From positions 54,522 through 118,521 of the forward strand of contig NZ_JAKVIP010000015.1 of assembly GCF_022601875.1 (NCBI RefSeq): a stretch of DNA of 64,000 nucleotides, given 5' to 3'. Shown in pieces: positions 36,720-45,665 of the stretch. Position numbers and translations under genes: made by a program. Source of the stretch: Chryseobacterium sp. SSA4.19 (GTDB lineage Bacteria > Bacteroidota > Bacteroidia > Flavobacteriales > Weeksellaceae). The notes below the pieces were generated by a model. That model was given only the letters and a program-made list of their open reading frames with translations. It searched no databases and was not told the origin of the DNA. Position 1 is the first letter of the stretch, and the number at the start of each line of letters is the position of its first letter.

Positions 36720-39104
36720 ATGAAGGTGAGCGAGAACTGTTTTCATTGTGGCCAAGATATCGAAAAAGAAAGAATTGCATTCGATGAAAGAATATTCTGC
36801 TGCAACGGTTGTAAATCGGTCTATGAAATTCTGAATACCAATAATTTAGCTAATTTTTACCAACTTAATAAAAGAGCAGGCATCCGTCCCGGCGATGAGA
36901 ACTCTTCCCAGTATGATTACCTGGATACACCTGAGATTTTTGACAAGGTAACAGATTTTTCTGAGGGAAACACCAGCCTGGTAACGTTCAGGATCCCTGT
37001 GATTCACTGTTCATCCTGCATATGGCTTTTGGAAAGCCTTCATACCCTTAATAAAAATATTAAATATTCCCAAGTCAATTTTACCAGGAAAACCCTGCAG
37101 GTTTCTTTCAACCATAATGACTTAAAATTAAGCGAATTAGCTAATTTTTTAACCAACTTAGGATACAAACCTGTTATCAGCCTTGAAACAGCTGACAAAA
37201 ATGTAGAACATCTGGACAAATCTTTGCTTATAAAGTTTGCCATTGCCGCTTTTGCTTTTGGCAACGGTATGTTCTTGGCATTCCCTGAATATATCGGCGG
37301 TGAAGATTACTGGATGGATCATTACAAAGGGCTTTTCCGGGCTTTGATGTGTATCCTCGCAATTCCTGTGGTGGTGTATTCCGCTTCTGATTATTATAAA
37401 TCTGCATGGTATGGTTTAAAAAATAAAATCGTCAATATTGATGTGCCTATCGTGCTGGGGATTATCGTACTTTTCGGGAGAAGCTTATACGAAGTAGCGA
37501 CCGATTACGGCCCTGGATATTTTGATACCTTATGTGGTCTTTTATTTTTCATGCTGTTAGGGAAAATCTTCCAGAAAAGAACCTACAATGCATTATCGTA
37601 CGACCGTGATTACAAATCTTTTTATCCAATTGCTGTAACCAAGGTTGATTTTGAGGGAAAACAGGAAAATATTTTATTATCGGAAATTAAAATCGGAGAC
37701 CGGATTTTAGTCAGGAACCAGGAAATTATCCCTGTGGATGCTATCTTAATTAACGGCGAAGGAAACATCGACAACAGTTTTATTACAGGGGAAAGCGCAA
37801 CCATCGGGAAGCAACCGGGTGATAAAATTTTCGCAGGAGGAAAACAGATCGGTTCTTCCCTGGAACTGGAGGTAATTAAAAATGTAGACCAGAGTTACTT
37901 AACACAACTTTGGAATAAGGAAGCATTCAAGAAGCATGAAACAGGACTTGACACTCTCACCAATAACGTCAGTAAATATTTCACCTTCATTATTTTAGGA
38001 ATTGCACTTATTTCCGGTATTTACTGGTATTTTATTGATCTGGACAAAATGTTCCAGGTGATTTCCGCGATTCTTATTATTGCCTGTCCGTGTGCTCTTG
38101 CCTTATCTGCACCATTTACTTTTGGACACATCATGAGGATTTTAGGCAGGAATAAATTTTATGTAAAAGATACCCTTACGATTGAAAAAATTGCCAGATT
38201 AGACACAATTGTTTTTGATAAAACAGGTACCATTACCCATAGAAAGAAATCAAATATCAAATATGAAGGTTCTGAGATCCCGGAATTTGATCTTTTGAAT
38301 ATCAAGACTTTAGTAAAAAATTCTAACCATCCGCTATCCAAATCATTATACGATTTCATTGATGTTAATGACGATTATTTCCCTGTTGAACAATTCCGGG
38401 AGATTTCGGGAAAAGGATATGAAGCCAGCGTAAGAGGAAACCTATATAAAGTCGGATCAGCCCTTTATAACAACCAGGATCCTAAAAATCTTGAAACAGC
38501 AGTATACATCAGCAAAAATGATGAATTTTTAGGGAAGTTCATTTTTAAAAATGAATATCGTGAAAACCTTAAAAATTTATTCCTCAAACTTACAGGCTAT
38601 AAAGTCTTTATACTGAGCGGAGACAATTCATCTGAAGAAAGCCAGCTGAAAGAGCTGATCCCGAACTACAAAGCCATGGCTTTCAATCAAAACCCGGAAG
38701 ATAAGCTGAATTACATCCAGAATCTTCAGAATCAAGATATGAAAGTAGCCATGATCGGGGATGGCCTTAATGACGCTGGAGCTTTGAAACAAAGCAACGT
38801 GGGTATTGCTATCGCAGATGACACCAACAGCTTCACACCTTCCTCAGATGTCATTATGAATGGTGAAAAAGTGGTAATGCTTGACCGGTACCTTAACGTA
38901 TGTAAGGGCTCAATCACTATTGTGAAAATGACATTTATAATCAGTTTTCTTTATAATATCGTCGGTTTAAGCTATGCGGTTACGGGACATATGCATCCTC
39001 TCTTTGCGGCACTGATTATGCCGGCGAGTTCAATCACTGTAGTTTCATTTACTACTTTTTCAACCTGGGTACTGGGAAGAAAATATTTCAAAAAACAGGC
39101 TTAA
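36720..39104 (+). CDS. ccoI: Copper P-type ATPase CcoI (cbb3 oxidase assembly)
   Basis: A P1B-type ATPase of 794 aa that exports copper for insertion into the cbb3 oxidase. It opens with a Cys-rich metal-binding zone (CFHCGQDIE, CCNGCKSVYE), then an HMA-like domain with IHCSSCIWLLE, and eight membrane helices. The transport motif is CPC in IACPCALALSAP. The phosphorylation site is DKTGTIT, the dephosphorylation loop GESA and the hinge GDGLNDAGAL. The N-terminal zone plus location next to ccoS and ccoN distinguish CcoI/FixI from general CopA. It is the first gene of the rightward cco locus. Confidence 0.96.
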   Translation: MKVSENCFHCGQDIEKERIAFDERIFCCNGCKSVYEILNTNNLANFYQLNKRAGIRPGDENSSQYDYLDTPEIFDKVTDFSEGNTSLVTFRIPVIHCSSCIWLLESLHTLNKNIKYSQVNFTRKTLQVSFNHNDLKLSELANFLTNLGYKPVISLETADKNVEHLDKSLLIKFAIAAFAFGNGMFLAFPEYIGGEDYWMDHYKGLFRALMCILAIPVVVYSASDYYKSAWYGLKNKIVNIDVPIVLGIIVLFGRSLYEVATDYGPGYFDTLCGLLFFMLLGKIFQKRTYNALSYDRDYKSFYPIAVTKVDFEGKQENILLSEIKIGDRILVRNQEIIPVDAILINGEGNIDNSFITGESATIGKQPGDKIFAGGKQIGSSLELEVIKNVDQSYLTQLWNKEAFKKHETGLDTLTNNVSKYFTFIILGIALISGIYWYFIDLDKMFQVISAILIIACPCALALSAPFTFGHIMRILGRNKFYVKDTLTIEKIARLDTIVFDKTGTITHRKKSNIKYEGSEIPEFDLLNIKTLVKNSNHPLSKSLYDFIDVNDDYFPVEQFREISGKGYEASVRGNLYKVGSALYNNQDPKNLETAVYISKNDEFLGKFIFKNEYRENLKNLFLKLTGYKVFILSGDNSSEESQLKELIPNYKAMAFNQNPEDKLNYIQNLQNQDMKVAMIGDGLNDAGALKQSNVGIAIADDTNSFTPSSDVIMNGEKVVMLDRYLNVCKGSITIVKMTFIISFLYNIVGLSYAVTGHMHPLFAALIMPASSITVVSFTTFSTWVLGRKYFKKQA

Positions 39105-39175
39105 ACAGGGCTTATTTAGACTGATTTTAAATTAGCCAAAAACCAGATTTCGTGATGAAAGTCATTATTTTTCAT

Positions 39176-39183
39176 TAAATTTG
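39176..39183 (+). promoter_or_regulatory. Possible internal -7 promoter element before ccoS
   Basis: TAAATTTG in the 110-nt gap between ccoI and ccoS, with a second match (TAATTTTG) at 39200-39207. A degenerate FNR-like site TGAT-GAAA-GTCA lies at 39153-39164. A separate promoter for ccoS-NOQP is possible. Confidence 0.4.
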
Positions 39184-39214
39184 AGACCCGAAAATAGGTT
39201 AATTTTGTTGGCTG

Positions 39215-39424
39215 ATGGATATTCTTTATTTAATGATCCTTTGCAGCGTTTCTTTAGCTGCAGTCTTTCTGGTTGTGTTTATCATATATGCACGGAAAGG
39301 ACAGTTTGAAGATGATGAATCTCCGGCTGTAAGAATCCTCTTTGACTCCGATGAAATCAAGGAAAAAGAAGCAACTGATAACGACAAAAGCAAAGATGAA
39401 ATAGGAGAAAATAATAAAAATTGA
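39215..39424 (+). CDS. ccoS: cbb3-type oxidase assembly protein CcoS
   Basis: A 69-aa protein with one membrane helix (ILYLMILCSVSLAAVFLVVFIIY) followed by GQFEDDESPAVRILFDSDE. The GQFDD...P...IL.DD element is the CcoS signature. It is needed to load the oxidase with haem and copper. It sits 21 nt before ccoNO. The C-terminal tail is acidic and lysine-rich. Confidence 0.93.
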   Translation: MDILYLMILCSVSLAAVFLVVFIIYARKGQFEDDESPAVRILFDSDEIKEKEATDNDKSKDEIGENNKN

Positions 39425-39445
39425 AGAAAAAAGTGAATAGTTGAT

Positions 39446-41704
39446 ATGGAAACACAGAAGTTTAGTTATGACAACAGTATTGTCCGGGCATTCCTGTATG
39501 CGACCGTAGTTTTCGGGATCATAGGGTTTTTGTTCGGCCTTACAGCTGCATTAATGCTTTTCTATCCTGAACTTCCGGAATTTTTATTCGGAACGGATGA
39601 CACCACCATTAGCAGTATGGGTGGGAGTATTCAGGGATTAATAAACACACATGGTGCATTTGGATTCGGAAGAATCAGGATGTTACACACTACTACTGTA
39701 ATTTTTGCATTTGTAATGAACGTTGTATATGTAGGGGTGTATTACTCTTTACAGCGATTGTTAAAAACAAGGATGTACAGTGATACTTTGTCATGGATCC
39801 ATTTCTGGACCTGGCAGATCATGATCATCGTGACGTATATAACCTTCTTTATGGGGATTAATACCTCAAAAGAATATGCAGAACACGAATGGCCGATTGA
39901 TATTTTAATCACATTCTCATGGGTCATTTTCGGAGCCAATATGTTCCTGACCATTGCCAAGAGAAGAGTACGACATTTATATGTAGCCATCTGGTTCTAT
40001 ATCGGAACCTGGATTGCGGTAGCCATGCTGCATATCTTCAATAACCTTGAAGTTCCTTTATCTTTCACAGGCTGGAAATCTTATTCAGCATACGCAGGGG
40101 TAAAAGACGCGATTGTACAATGGTGGTACGGTCACAATGCAGTAGCATTTGTACTGACGACTCCGGTTTTAGGTTTGATGTATTATTTCTTACCAAAAGC
40201 CGCAGACCGACCGGTATTCTCTTATAAACTGTCTATCATTCACTTCTGGTCGTTAATTTTCGTATATATCTGGGCTGGTCCTCACCACCTTCAGTATACT
40301 GCTCTTCCTGCGTGGGCTCAGGCAGTGGGAACCGGGTTCTCGATCATGCTTATCGCACCGTCATGGGGAGGTATGTTAAATGGACTTCTTACGTTAAGAG
40401 GAGCCTGGGACAAAGTAAGGGAAAACCCAATCCTGAAGTTCTTCGTGGTAGCCGTTACCTGTTATGGGATGGCCACATTTGAAGGTCCGCTTTTAGCAAC
40501 TAAAAACATTAACAAAATTGGTCACTTTACAGACTGGGTAATTGGTCACGTACATTTAGGTGCGTTAGGCTGGAACGGTTTCATGGCATTCGGTGTTATT
40601 TATTACCTGATCCCGATCTTATGGAGAACCAAATTATATTCGGTAAAACTGGCTAACTGGCATTTCTGGCTGGGAACTTTAGGAATTATCTTCTATGCGG
40701 TTCCTATGTATATCTCAGGATTTACACAAGGATTAATGTGGAAGCAGTTTAATCCGGACGGAACACTGGTTTGGAAAAATTGGCTGGATACCGTAACTGC
40801 AATTATTCCATATTTTAAAATGAGATTCTTCGGAGGGTTCCTTTATCTTTCAGGAGCTATTTTAATGGTGGTTAACCTGATTGCTACGGTAAGAAAAGGT
40901 TCATTCCAGAAAGAAGTACCGGCAGAAGCACCTGCATTGGCAAATATCAGCGGAAAACGTAAGGAAGGCGAGGGAACTCACCTTTGGTTAGAAAGAACTC
41001 CGGTATTATTGGGTATTTTATCTTTGTTTGCTATTTCAATAGGCAGTATGATAGAAATTATCCCTACACTGTCTCTTAAGAAGAGTGTTCCAACCATTTC
41101 AGCAGTAAAGCCTTATTCTCCACTTGAACTGGAAGGTAGAGATCTTTATATCAGAGAAGGATGTAACGCGTGTCACTCGCAAATGGTTAGACCGTTCAGA
41201 GATGAGATCGTACGTTTCAATGGTAAAAACGGACAGTATTCTAAAGCAGGAGAATTTGTTTATGACAGACCATTCCTTTGGGGTTCAAAAAGAACAGGTC
41301 CGGATTTGCATAGAGAAGGAGGTAAAAACCCAAGCTCATGGCATTACAAGCATATGTATAACCCAAGATCAACATCTGCCGGTTCTATTATGCCACGTTA
41401 TCCATGGCTGATTGCTACCAACCTGGACCGCTCTAAAATGGTGGATAAAATGAAACTGATGAAGAGTGCGTTTGATATTCCTTATACCAAAGCTGAAATT
41501 GATTCTGCTAACTCATGGGCAGATAATCAGGCAACGAAAATCGTAAGGGATATATTCTCTGAAGCAACTGACTTAAAAGAGGCTTATGCAAAGAGACCTA
41601 AAGGAGAATTGGAGAAAAAAGAAATCGTAGCACTTATTTCTTATCTTCAAAGACTAGGAACGGATATTAAAACTACCGAAATAAAAACAGCAAGTAATAA
41701 CTAA
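39446..41704 (+). CDS. ccoNO: cbb3 cytochrome c oxidase fused subunits I and II (CcoN-CcoO)
   Basis: Catalytic and cytochrome c subunits of the high-affinity cbb3 oxidase in one 752-aa chain. Residues 1-480 form CcoN, with about 12-13 membrane helices and the metal-ligand histidines (NTHGAFGFGRIRMLHTTT, WWYGHNAVAF, GPHHLQYTALPAW, VIGHVHLGALGWNGF). A linker and one more helix lead to CcoO from about residue 555, with the haem c motif EGCNACHSQMVRPF and Met ligand region GSIMPRYPWL. This fusion is usual in Bacteroidota, whereas proteobacteria have two genes. It reduces oxygen to water at low oxygen and pumps protons. Confidence 0.97.
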   Translation: METQKFSYDNSIVRAFLYATVVFGIIGFLFGLTAALMLFYPELPEFLFGTDDTTISSMGGSIQGLINTHGAFGFGRIRMLHTTTVIFAFVMNVVYVGVYYSLQRLLKTRMYSDTLSWIHFWTWQIMIIVTYITFFMGINTSKEYAEHEWPIDILITFSWVIFGANMFLTIAKRRVRHLYVAIWFYIGTWIAVAMLHIFNNLEVPLSFTGWKSYSAYAGVKDAIVQWWYGHNAVAFVLTTPVLGLMYYFLPKAADRPVFSYKLSIIHFWSLIFVYIWAGPHHLQYTALPAWAQAVGTGFSIMLIAPSWGGMLNGLLTLRGAWDKVRENPILKFFVVAVTCYGMATFEGPLLATKNINKIGHFTDWVIGHVHLGALGWNGFMAFGVIYYLIPILWRTKLYSVKLANWHFWLGTLGIIFYAVPMYISGFTQGLMWKQFNPDGTLVWKNWLDTVTAIIPYFKMRFFGGFLYLSGAILMVVNLIATVRKGSFQKEVPAEAPALANISGKRKEGEGTHLWLERTPVLLGILSLFAISIGSMIEIIPTLSLKKSVPTISAVKPYSPLELEGRDLYIREGCNACHSQMVRPFRDEIVRFNGKNGQYSKAGEFVYDRPFLWGSKRTGPDLHREGGKNPSSWHYKHMYNPRSTSAGSIMPRYPWLIATNLDRSKMVDKMKLMKSAFDIPYTKAEIDSANSWADNQATKIVRDIFSEATDLKEAYAKRPKGELEKKEIVALISYLQRLGTDIKTTEIKTASNN

Positions 41705-41722
41705 TATTAAAAGGATCACATC

Positions 41723-41923
41723 ATGATACCGCAGAATTTTAAAGACATATTATCCAATACCGATAATGCTGGATTTTACCAGACCTTGGCGCTGATATTC
41801 TTTCTGCTGTTCTTCGTAGGTTTGGTTATATATGTTTTCAGCAAGCCTAAAAAATATTACAAAGAAGAAGAAGAAGCTCCTCTGCAGGATGATGAAGATG
41901 ATAATTTTAATCAAAAAAATTAA
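41723..41923 (+). CDS. ccoQ: CcoQ-like subunit of cbb3 oxidase
   Basis: A 66-aa protein with one membrane helix (FYQTLALIFFLLFFVGLVIYVF) followed by SKPKKYYKEEEEAPLQDDED. The size, helix, SKPKKxYY motif and acidic tail match CcoQ/FixQ, which stabilises the CcoNOP complex. It is placed between ccoNO and ccoP with 18- and 9-nt gaps. Confidence 0.85.
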   Translation: MIPQNFKDILSNTDNAGFYQTLALIFFLLFFVGLVIYVFSKPKKYYKEEEEAPLQDDEDDNFNQKN

Positions 41924-41932
41924 CTTTTTATT

Positions 41933-42814
41933 ATGAAACAAAGAACCCCGGTTATTGTAAACATTTTAATAATAATTGGACTTTTAATAGTTTTTTATTA
42001 TCTGTTTGTACAAAGTTATGAGTTCCTTAGTTCACCTTATTTCTGGGGAACTGTAGTAATCGCTGGTATTCTGGCGTATATTCACAGTGCTATCGGAGAT
42101 CTTATTGAAAATAATAAATTCAAAAGGCTATCTCCTGAGGAAAAGGCGGCTTATCTGGCTGAAAAAAGAACACCATATCTGGTAAGATTATACAGGGCTG
42201 CATTTAAAAAACAGTCTGCAGATGAAGAAAAAGATATTCTTATTGATCATGGTTTCGACGGAATTATGGAATTGGATAACCAGTTACCAAAATGGTGGTT
42301 AGGTTTATTCTACTTTGGGACCGTTTTTTGTATCGTTTATATTGCAGCATATTCTTTTACAGATTTTGCGCACCCTATTAACGAGTACGAGCAGGAATAC
42401 AAGGAGCAGATTGCAGCAATTGATATTTATAATAAGACCCAACCGCCTGTAACAATTGAAACGGCAAAATATTCTGCCGATAATATTGCAGAGGGTAAAG
42501 AATTATTTAAAACCAACTGTGCATCTTGCCACAAAGAAGACGGTAGCGGAGGAATCGGTCCAAATCTTACAGATGCGTATTGGATCAACCAGCCTGAGAA
42601 AACTCTATTTAAAACGGTTTTCCATATGGACTGGAATGGTTCTCCTACCAATCCTGCCATGAGACCATTTGGTAAGAACGGGGAAGTTTCAGGAGCTGAA
42701 ATAGAAAAAATTGCAGCTTATGTATATCATATTAATCAGGAGTTGCCTCCGGTAACACAGGATAAAGGTGGAGCCGCACCTCAGGGAACAGAGGCACATT
42801 GGGAAAAAGAATAA
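41933..42814 (+). CDS. ccoP: cbb3 oxidase cytochrome c subunit III (CcoP), single-haem form
   Basis: A 293-aa membrane-bound cytochrome c. Two or three N-terminal helices (residues 8-60) and the CcoP N-terminal region HGFDGIMELDNQLPKWWLGLFY precede another helix (GTVFCIVYIAAYSF). The periplasmic domain has one CxxCH site (NCASCHKEDGSGGIGPNL) and a probable Met ligand in NPAMRPFGKNGE. Typical proteobacterial CcoP has two haem sites; here only one is present. The 3' end is followed by a long hairpin before ccoG. Confidence 0.94.
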   Translation: MKQRTPVIVNILIIIGLLIVFYYLFVQSYEFLSSPYFWGTVVIAGILAYIHSAIGDLIENNKFKRLSPEEKAAYLAEKRTPYLVRLYRAAFKKQSADEEKDILIDHGFDGIMELDNQLPKWWLGLFYFGTVFCIVYIAAYSFTDFAHPINEYEQEYKEQIAAIDIYNKTQPPVTIETAKYSADNIAEGKELFKTNCASCHKEDGSGGIGPNLTDAYWINQPEKTLFKTVFHMDWNGSPTNPAMRPFGKNGEVSGAEIEKIAAYVYHINQELPPVTQDKGGAAPQGTEAHWEKE

Positions 42815-42840
42815 TTTTAAATCAAAATTAATCATATGAA

Positions 42841-42897
42841 GAAAAACATAATTTGTTATTAGATAAAAAATAGTAACGAATTATGTTTTTTCTTTTT
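42841..42897 (+). terminator. Hairpin between ccoP and ccoG
   Basis: GAAAAACATAATTTGTTA pairs with TAACGAATTATGTTTTTT (one G-T type mismatch and one extra T) around a 15-nt loop, followed by a C/T-rich run. It may be a partial terminator or processing site that lowers expression of ccoG-H relative to the oxidase subunits. Confidence 0.65.
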
Positions 42898-42911
42898 TAA
42901 ATATTTACAAA

Positions 42912-44366
42912 ATGTCAGACATAGAAGAAATAGAAGTACGCGGCGGACAGGGACAGGTTTTGGACCCTGAGACTTACAGAGATTCTATAGGAACTATGGA
43001 TCAGTCCGGTAAAAGAAAATGGGTATATCCCAGAAAACCCAAGGGCAGATACACCAACTATAGATATCTTGTAAGCTGGATATTATTAATCATATATTTT
43101 ACAGTACCATTTATCAAAATTAATGGTAATCCACTTATCTTATTTAATGTAATTGACAGGGAGTTTTTCATCTTTGGGCAGCCTTTCTATCCACAGGATT
43201 TTTTCATCCTTACGTTAGGAGCCATTGCCTCTTTGATTTTCATTATTGTATTTACGATCGCTTTCGGTAGAATTTTCTGTGGGTGGATTTGCCCTCAGAC
43301 AATTTTCCTTGAAATGATTTTCCGTAAAATAGAATATGCCATTGAAGGAGACAGAAACCGGCAGATGAAATTAGACCGACAGGAATGGAACAGTGAAAAG
43401 ATCTGGAAAAGAGGTTTAAAGTGGACAATTTATGTAATCATTTCACTGATCATTACCCACTTTATGCTGATGTATATTGTCGGATATAAAGAGATATTCA
43501 GGATTATATCCGAAGGACCATTTGCACATCCAACCAATTTTATTGTGATGATTCTGTTTACTTCCGCCTTCTATTTTGTATTTGCTTGGTTCAGAGAACA
43601 GGTTTGTACTTTGGTATGTCCTTACGGAAGATTACAGGGTGTTTTAATTGATAAAGATACCATCAATGTCTTTTATGATTTTAAAAGAGGAGAAAACCGC
43701 GCGAAATGGAGAAAAGGAGAAGACAGAAAAGCAGCTGGTAAGGGAGATTGTATAGACTGCCATCAGTGTGTGGTTGTTTGTCCTACAGGAATTGACATCA
43801 GAGATGGGCAGCAGTTGGAATGTGTTAACTGTACCGCATGTATTGATGCCTGTGATGAAGTTATGGACAAAGTAGGTCTTCCGAAAGGTCTGATCCGGTA
43901 TGCATCGGAAAATGAGATTGAAAAGCAAACTGAATTTAAGTTTACGGGAAGAATGAAAGGCTTTGCCGTGATTCTCGCATTATTAGTCGGATTCTTAGGC
44001 TATCTTCTTTATAACCGTGGTGAAATGGAAGCTAAATTCATTAAACCGGCAGGAAGTACCTTCTTTGTAAGGGATGGAAACATTACCAATACTTACAACT
44101 ATACCTTCCTGAATAAAACCAATGAGAAAAAGATGGTGACGATAAAGGTAATAGAGCCTAAACATGGAGAGGTAATTTACAGCGGATCAAGCAAAATTCC
44201 TGTAGAGAGAGATAAAATAACAAAAGGGACCATTAACATCAGTTTCCCGGAAAGTGAAATGAATCTTTCCAAGCAGAATATCACCATCGGGGTATATGAC
44301 ATGAAGGGAAAACTGGTCGACTCTTATCAGACTTACTTTGAAGGTCCATTTAAATTACAATTTTAA
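42912..44366 (+). CDS. ccoG: cbb3 oxidase accessory protein CcoG
   Basis: A 484-aa membrane iron-sulfur protein that acts in copper handling for cbb3 assembly (Cu(II) reduction in studied systems). Five membrane helices are visible, with WICPQTIFLEMIFRKIE and CTLVCPYGRLQGVLIDKDT, both CcoG hallmarks. Two 4Fe-4S motifs lie near residues 280-316: CIDCHQCVVVCPTG and CVNCTACIDACDE. A C-terminal Ig-like periplasmic domain (about 375-484) follows. It is followed by ccoH with a 9-nt gap. Confidence 0.96.
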   Translation: MSDIEEIEVRGGQGQVLDPETYRDSIGTMDQSGKRKWVYPRKPKGRYTNYRYLVSWILLIIYFTVPFIKINGNPLILFNVIDREFFIFGQPFYPQDFFILTLGAIASLIFIIVFTIAFGRIFCGWICPQTIFLEMIFRKIEYAIEGDRNRQMKLDRQEWNSEKIWKRGLKWTIYVIISLIITHFMLMYIVGYKEIFRIISEGPFAHPTNFIVMILFTSAFYFVFAWFREQVCTLVCPYGRLQGVLIDKDTINVFYDFKRGENRAKWRKGEDRKAAGKGDCIDCHQCVVVCPTGIDIRDGQQLECVNCTACIDACDEVMDKVGLPKGLIRYASENEIEKQTEFKFTGRMKGFAVILALLVGFLGYLLYNRGEMEAKFIKPAGSTFFVRDGNITNTYNYTFLNKTNEKKMVTIKVIEPKHGEVIYSGSSKIPVERDKITKGTINISFPESEMNLSKQNITIGVYDMKGKLVDSYQTYFEGPFKLQF

Positions 44367-44375
44367 TTTTTATAA

Positions 44376-44828
44376 ATGAAAAACTTTAATTGGGGACACG
44401 GTATGGTAATCGCATTACTGGCGTTCATCATTTTCATATTGTCCATGCTCTTTCTTTTTCCGAACGGACAAAAGAATTCAGAGATGGTAACCGATAATTA
44501 TTACGAAGAGGAGTTAAAATACCAGGATGTAATTGATGCTAAAGGAAGAGCTGATCAGTTGCAGGAAAAACCGGTATACAGTCAGGATAAAAGCGGGATT
44601 AAAATAACATTCCCAAAAGAATATGACAATTCCAATACAACGGTAAAATTTGTTTTAAACAGAACTGAAGACCAGAATCTGGATATCCATAAATCCGTAC
44701 AGCTTGATGCCAATAAATCATTCCTGATTCCGTCACAGCTATTAAAAGAAGGAAACTATACATTAAGATTAAGCTGGACAAAGGATAAAAAAGACTACCG
44801 ACTGGATTATGATGTGATATGGAAGTAG
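44376..44828 (+). CDS. ccoH: FixH family protein CcoH
   Basis: A 150-aa protein with one N-terminal helix (GMVIALLAFIIFILSMLFLF) and a periplasmic beta domain beginning DNYYEEELKYQDVIDA, a FixH signature. It stabilises the cbb3 complex during assembly. Its stop overlaps the start of the next gene by 10 nt, so the two are coupled. Confidence 0.92.
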   Translation: MKNFNWGHGMVIALLAFIIFILSMLFLFPNGQKNSEMVTDNYYEEELKYQDVIDAKGRADQLQEKPVYSQDKSGIKITFPKEYDNSNTTVKFVLNRTEDQNLDIHKSVQLDANKSFLIPSQLLKEGNYTLRLSWTKDKKDYRLDYDVIWK

Positions 44829-45586
44829 CACTTATTATATCTGCTGTTGCCCTGGGTTTCGCTTCCGGATTCCATTGCATTGGAATGTGCGGACCTATTG
44901 CCTTATCCATGGGACTTACTAAAAAGCAGGCTACCAATTTCTATCTTCAGAATCTGACCTACCAGTTTGGAAGAATTTTCACCTATTCGCTTTTGGGCGC
45001 CTTCTTGGGAATTATAGGTGAAGGATTTGAAATGGCCGGCTTCCAGAAATATCTGACTATTTCTGTTGGAATTTTACTGATTGTTATGGCTGTATTTTCT
45101 TTTGGAGGTAAAGATTTTGCTTCAAAGATTCCTTTCTTTTCTAAATTTTTATTTAAAGTAAAATCAAATTTAGGAAGGCTGCTTCAAAAAGCAGATTACC
45201 GCTCAAGGTTTACTACCGGACTTTTAAATGGATTTCTACCCTGCGGAATGGTGTATATGGCTTTGACGGCAAGCCTGGCAAGCGGAGGAATATGGCAGGG
45301 AGCCTTTTATATGGCTTTATTCGGTTTGGGAACACTCCCGTTTATGTTTGTAGTAGTTTTAGCCGGAAACCTAATGAATCAGGCTTTCAGGATAAAAGTC
45401 TTAAAAGCTATTCCTGTAGTGATGATTACTCTCGGAGGGTTATTTATTGTAAGAGGGCTTGAACTGGGCATTCCCTATATTTCCCCGAGAGCAGAAGCGA
45501 TGAAAATTTCAAATGACAATCCGGGTGACTGCCATTTGCCGGGAGATCATAATACACACTCTCATAGCAAGGTTAATTGTCACTAG
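44819..45586 (+). CDS. SafE/TauE-like membrane protein with metal-binding tail
   Basis: A 255-aa protein with six to seven membrane helices. It opens ALGFASGFHCIGMCGPIALSM, the Cys/His motif seen in the SafE-like 'sulfite exporter' proteins encoded next to cbb3 genes, and has LLNGFLPCGMVYMAL in the second half. The C-terminus is a soluble His/Cys-rich tail (GDCHLPGDHNTHSHSKVNCH). The cco location and the metal-type residues suggest copper transport or delivery for the oxidase rather than sulfite export; this is inference. A terminator follows. Confidence 0.85.
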   Translation: MEVALIISAVALGFASGFHCIGMCGPIALSMGLTKKQATNFYLQNLTYQFGRIFTYSLLGAFLGIIGEGFEMAGFQKYLTISVGILLIVMAVFSFGGKDFASKIPFFSKFLFKVKSNLGRLLQKADYRSRFTTGLLNGFLPCGMVYMALTASLASGGIWQGAFYMALFGLGTLPFMFVVVLAGNLMNQAFRIKVLKAIPVVMITLGGLFIVRGLELGIPYISPRAEAMKISNDNPGDCHLPGDHNTHSHSKVNCH

Positions 45587-45614
45587 TAAATTATAAAATA
45601 AATAATACAAACAA

Positions 45615-45639
45615 AAACCACCGGAAGTTCCGGTGGTTT
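45615..45639. terminator. Bidirectional terminator between the cco locus and serS
   Basis: A 12-bp perfect inverted repeat AAACCACCGGAA / TTCCGGTGGTTT with a one-base centre, so the loop opens to about 5 nt in practice. It lies between converging genes. Confidence 0.88.
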
Positions 45640-45665
45640 CTATTTAAACTTAAACTATTCAAATC

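Noticed and set aside
44819..45586. Sulfite exporter function
   Set aside because: The SafE label is by fold only; location inside the cco locus and the metal-type tail make copper handling more likely.
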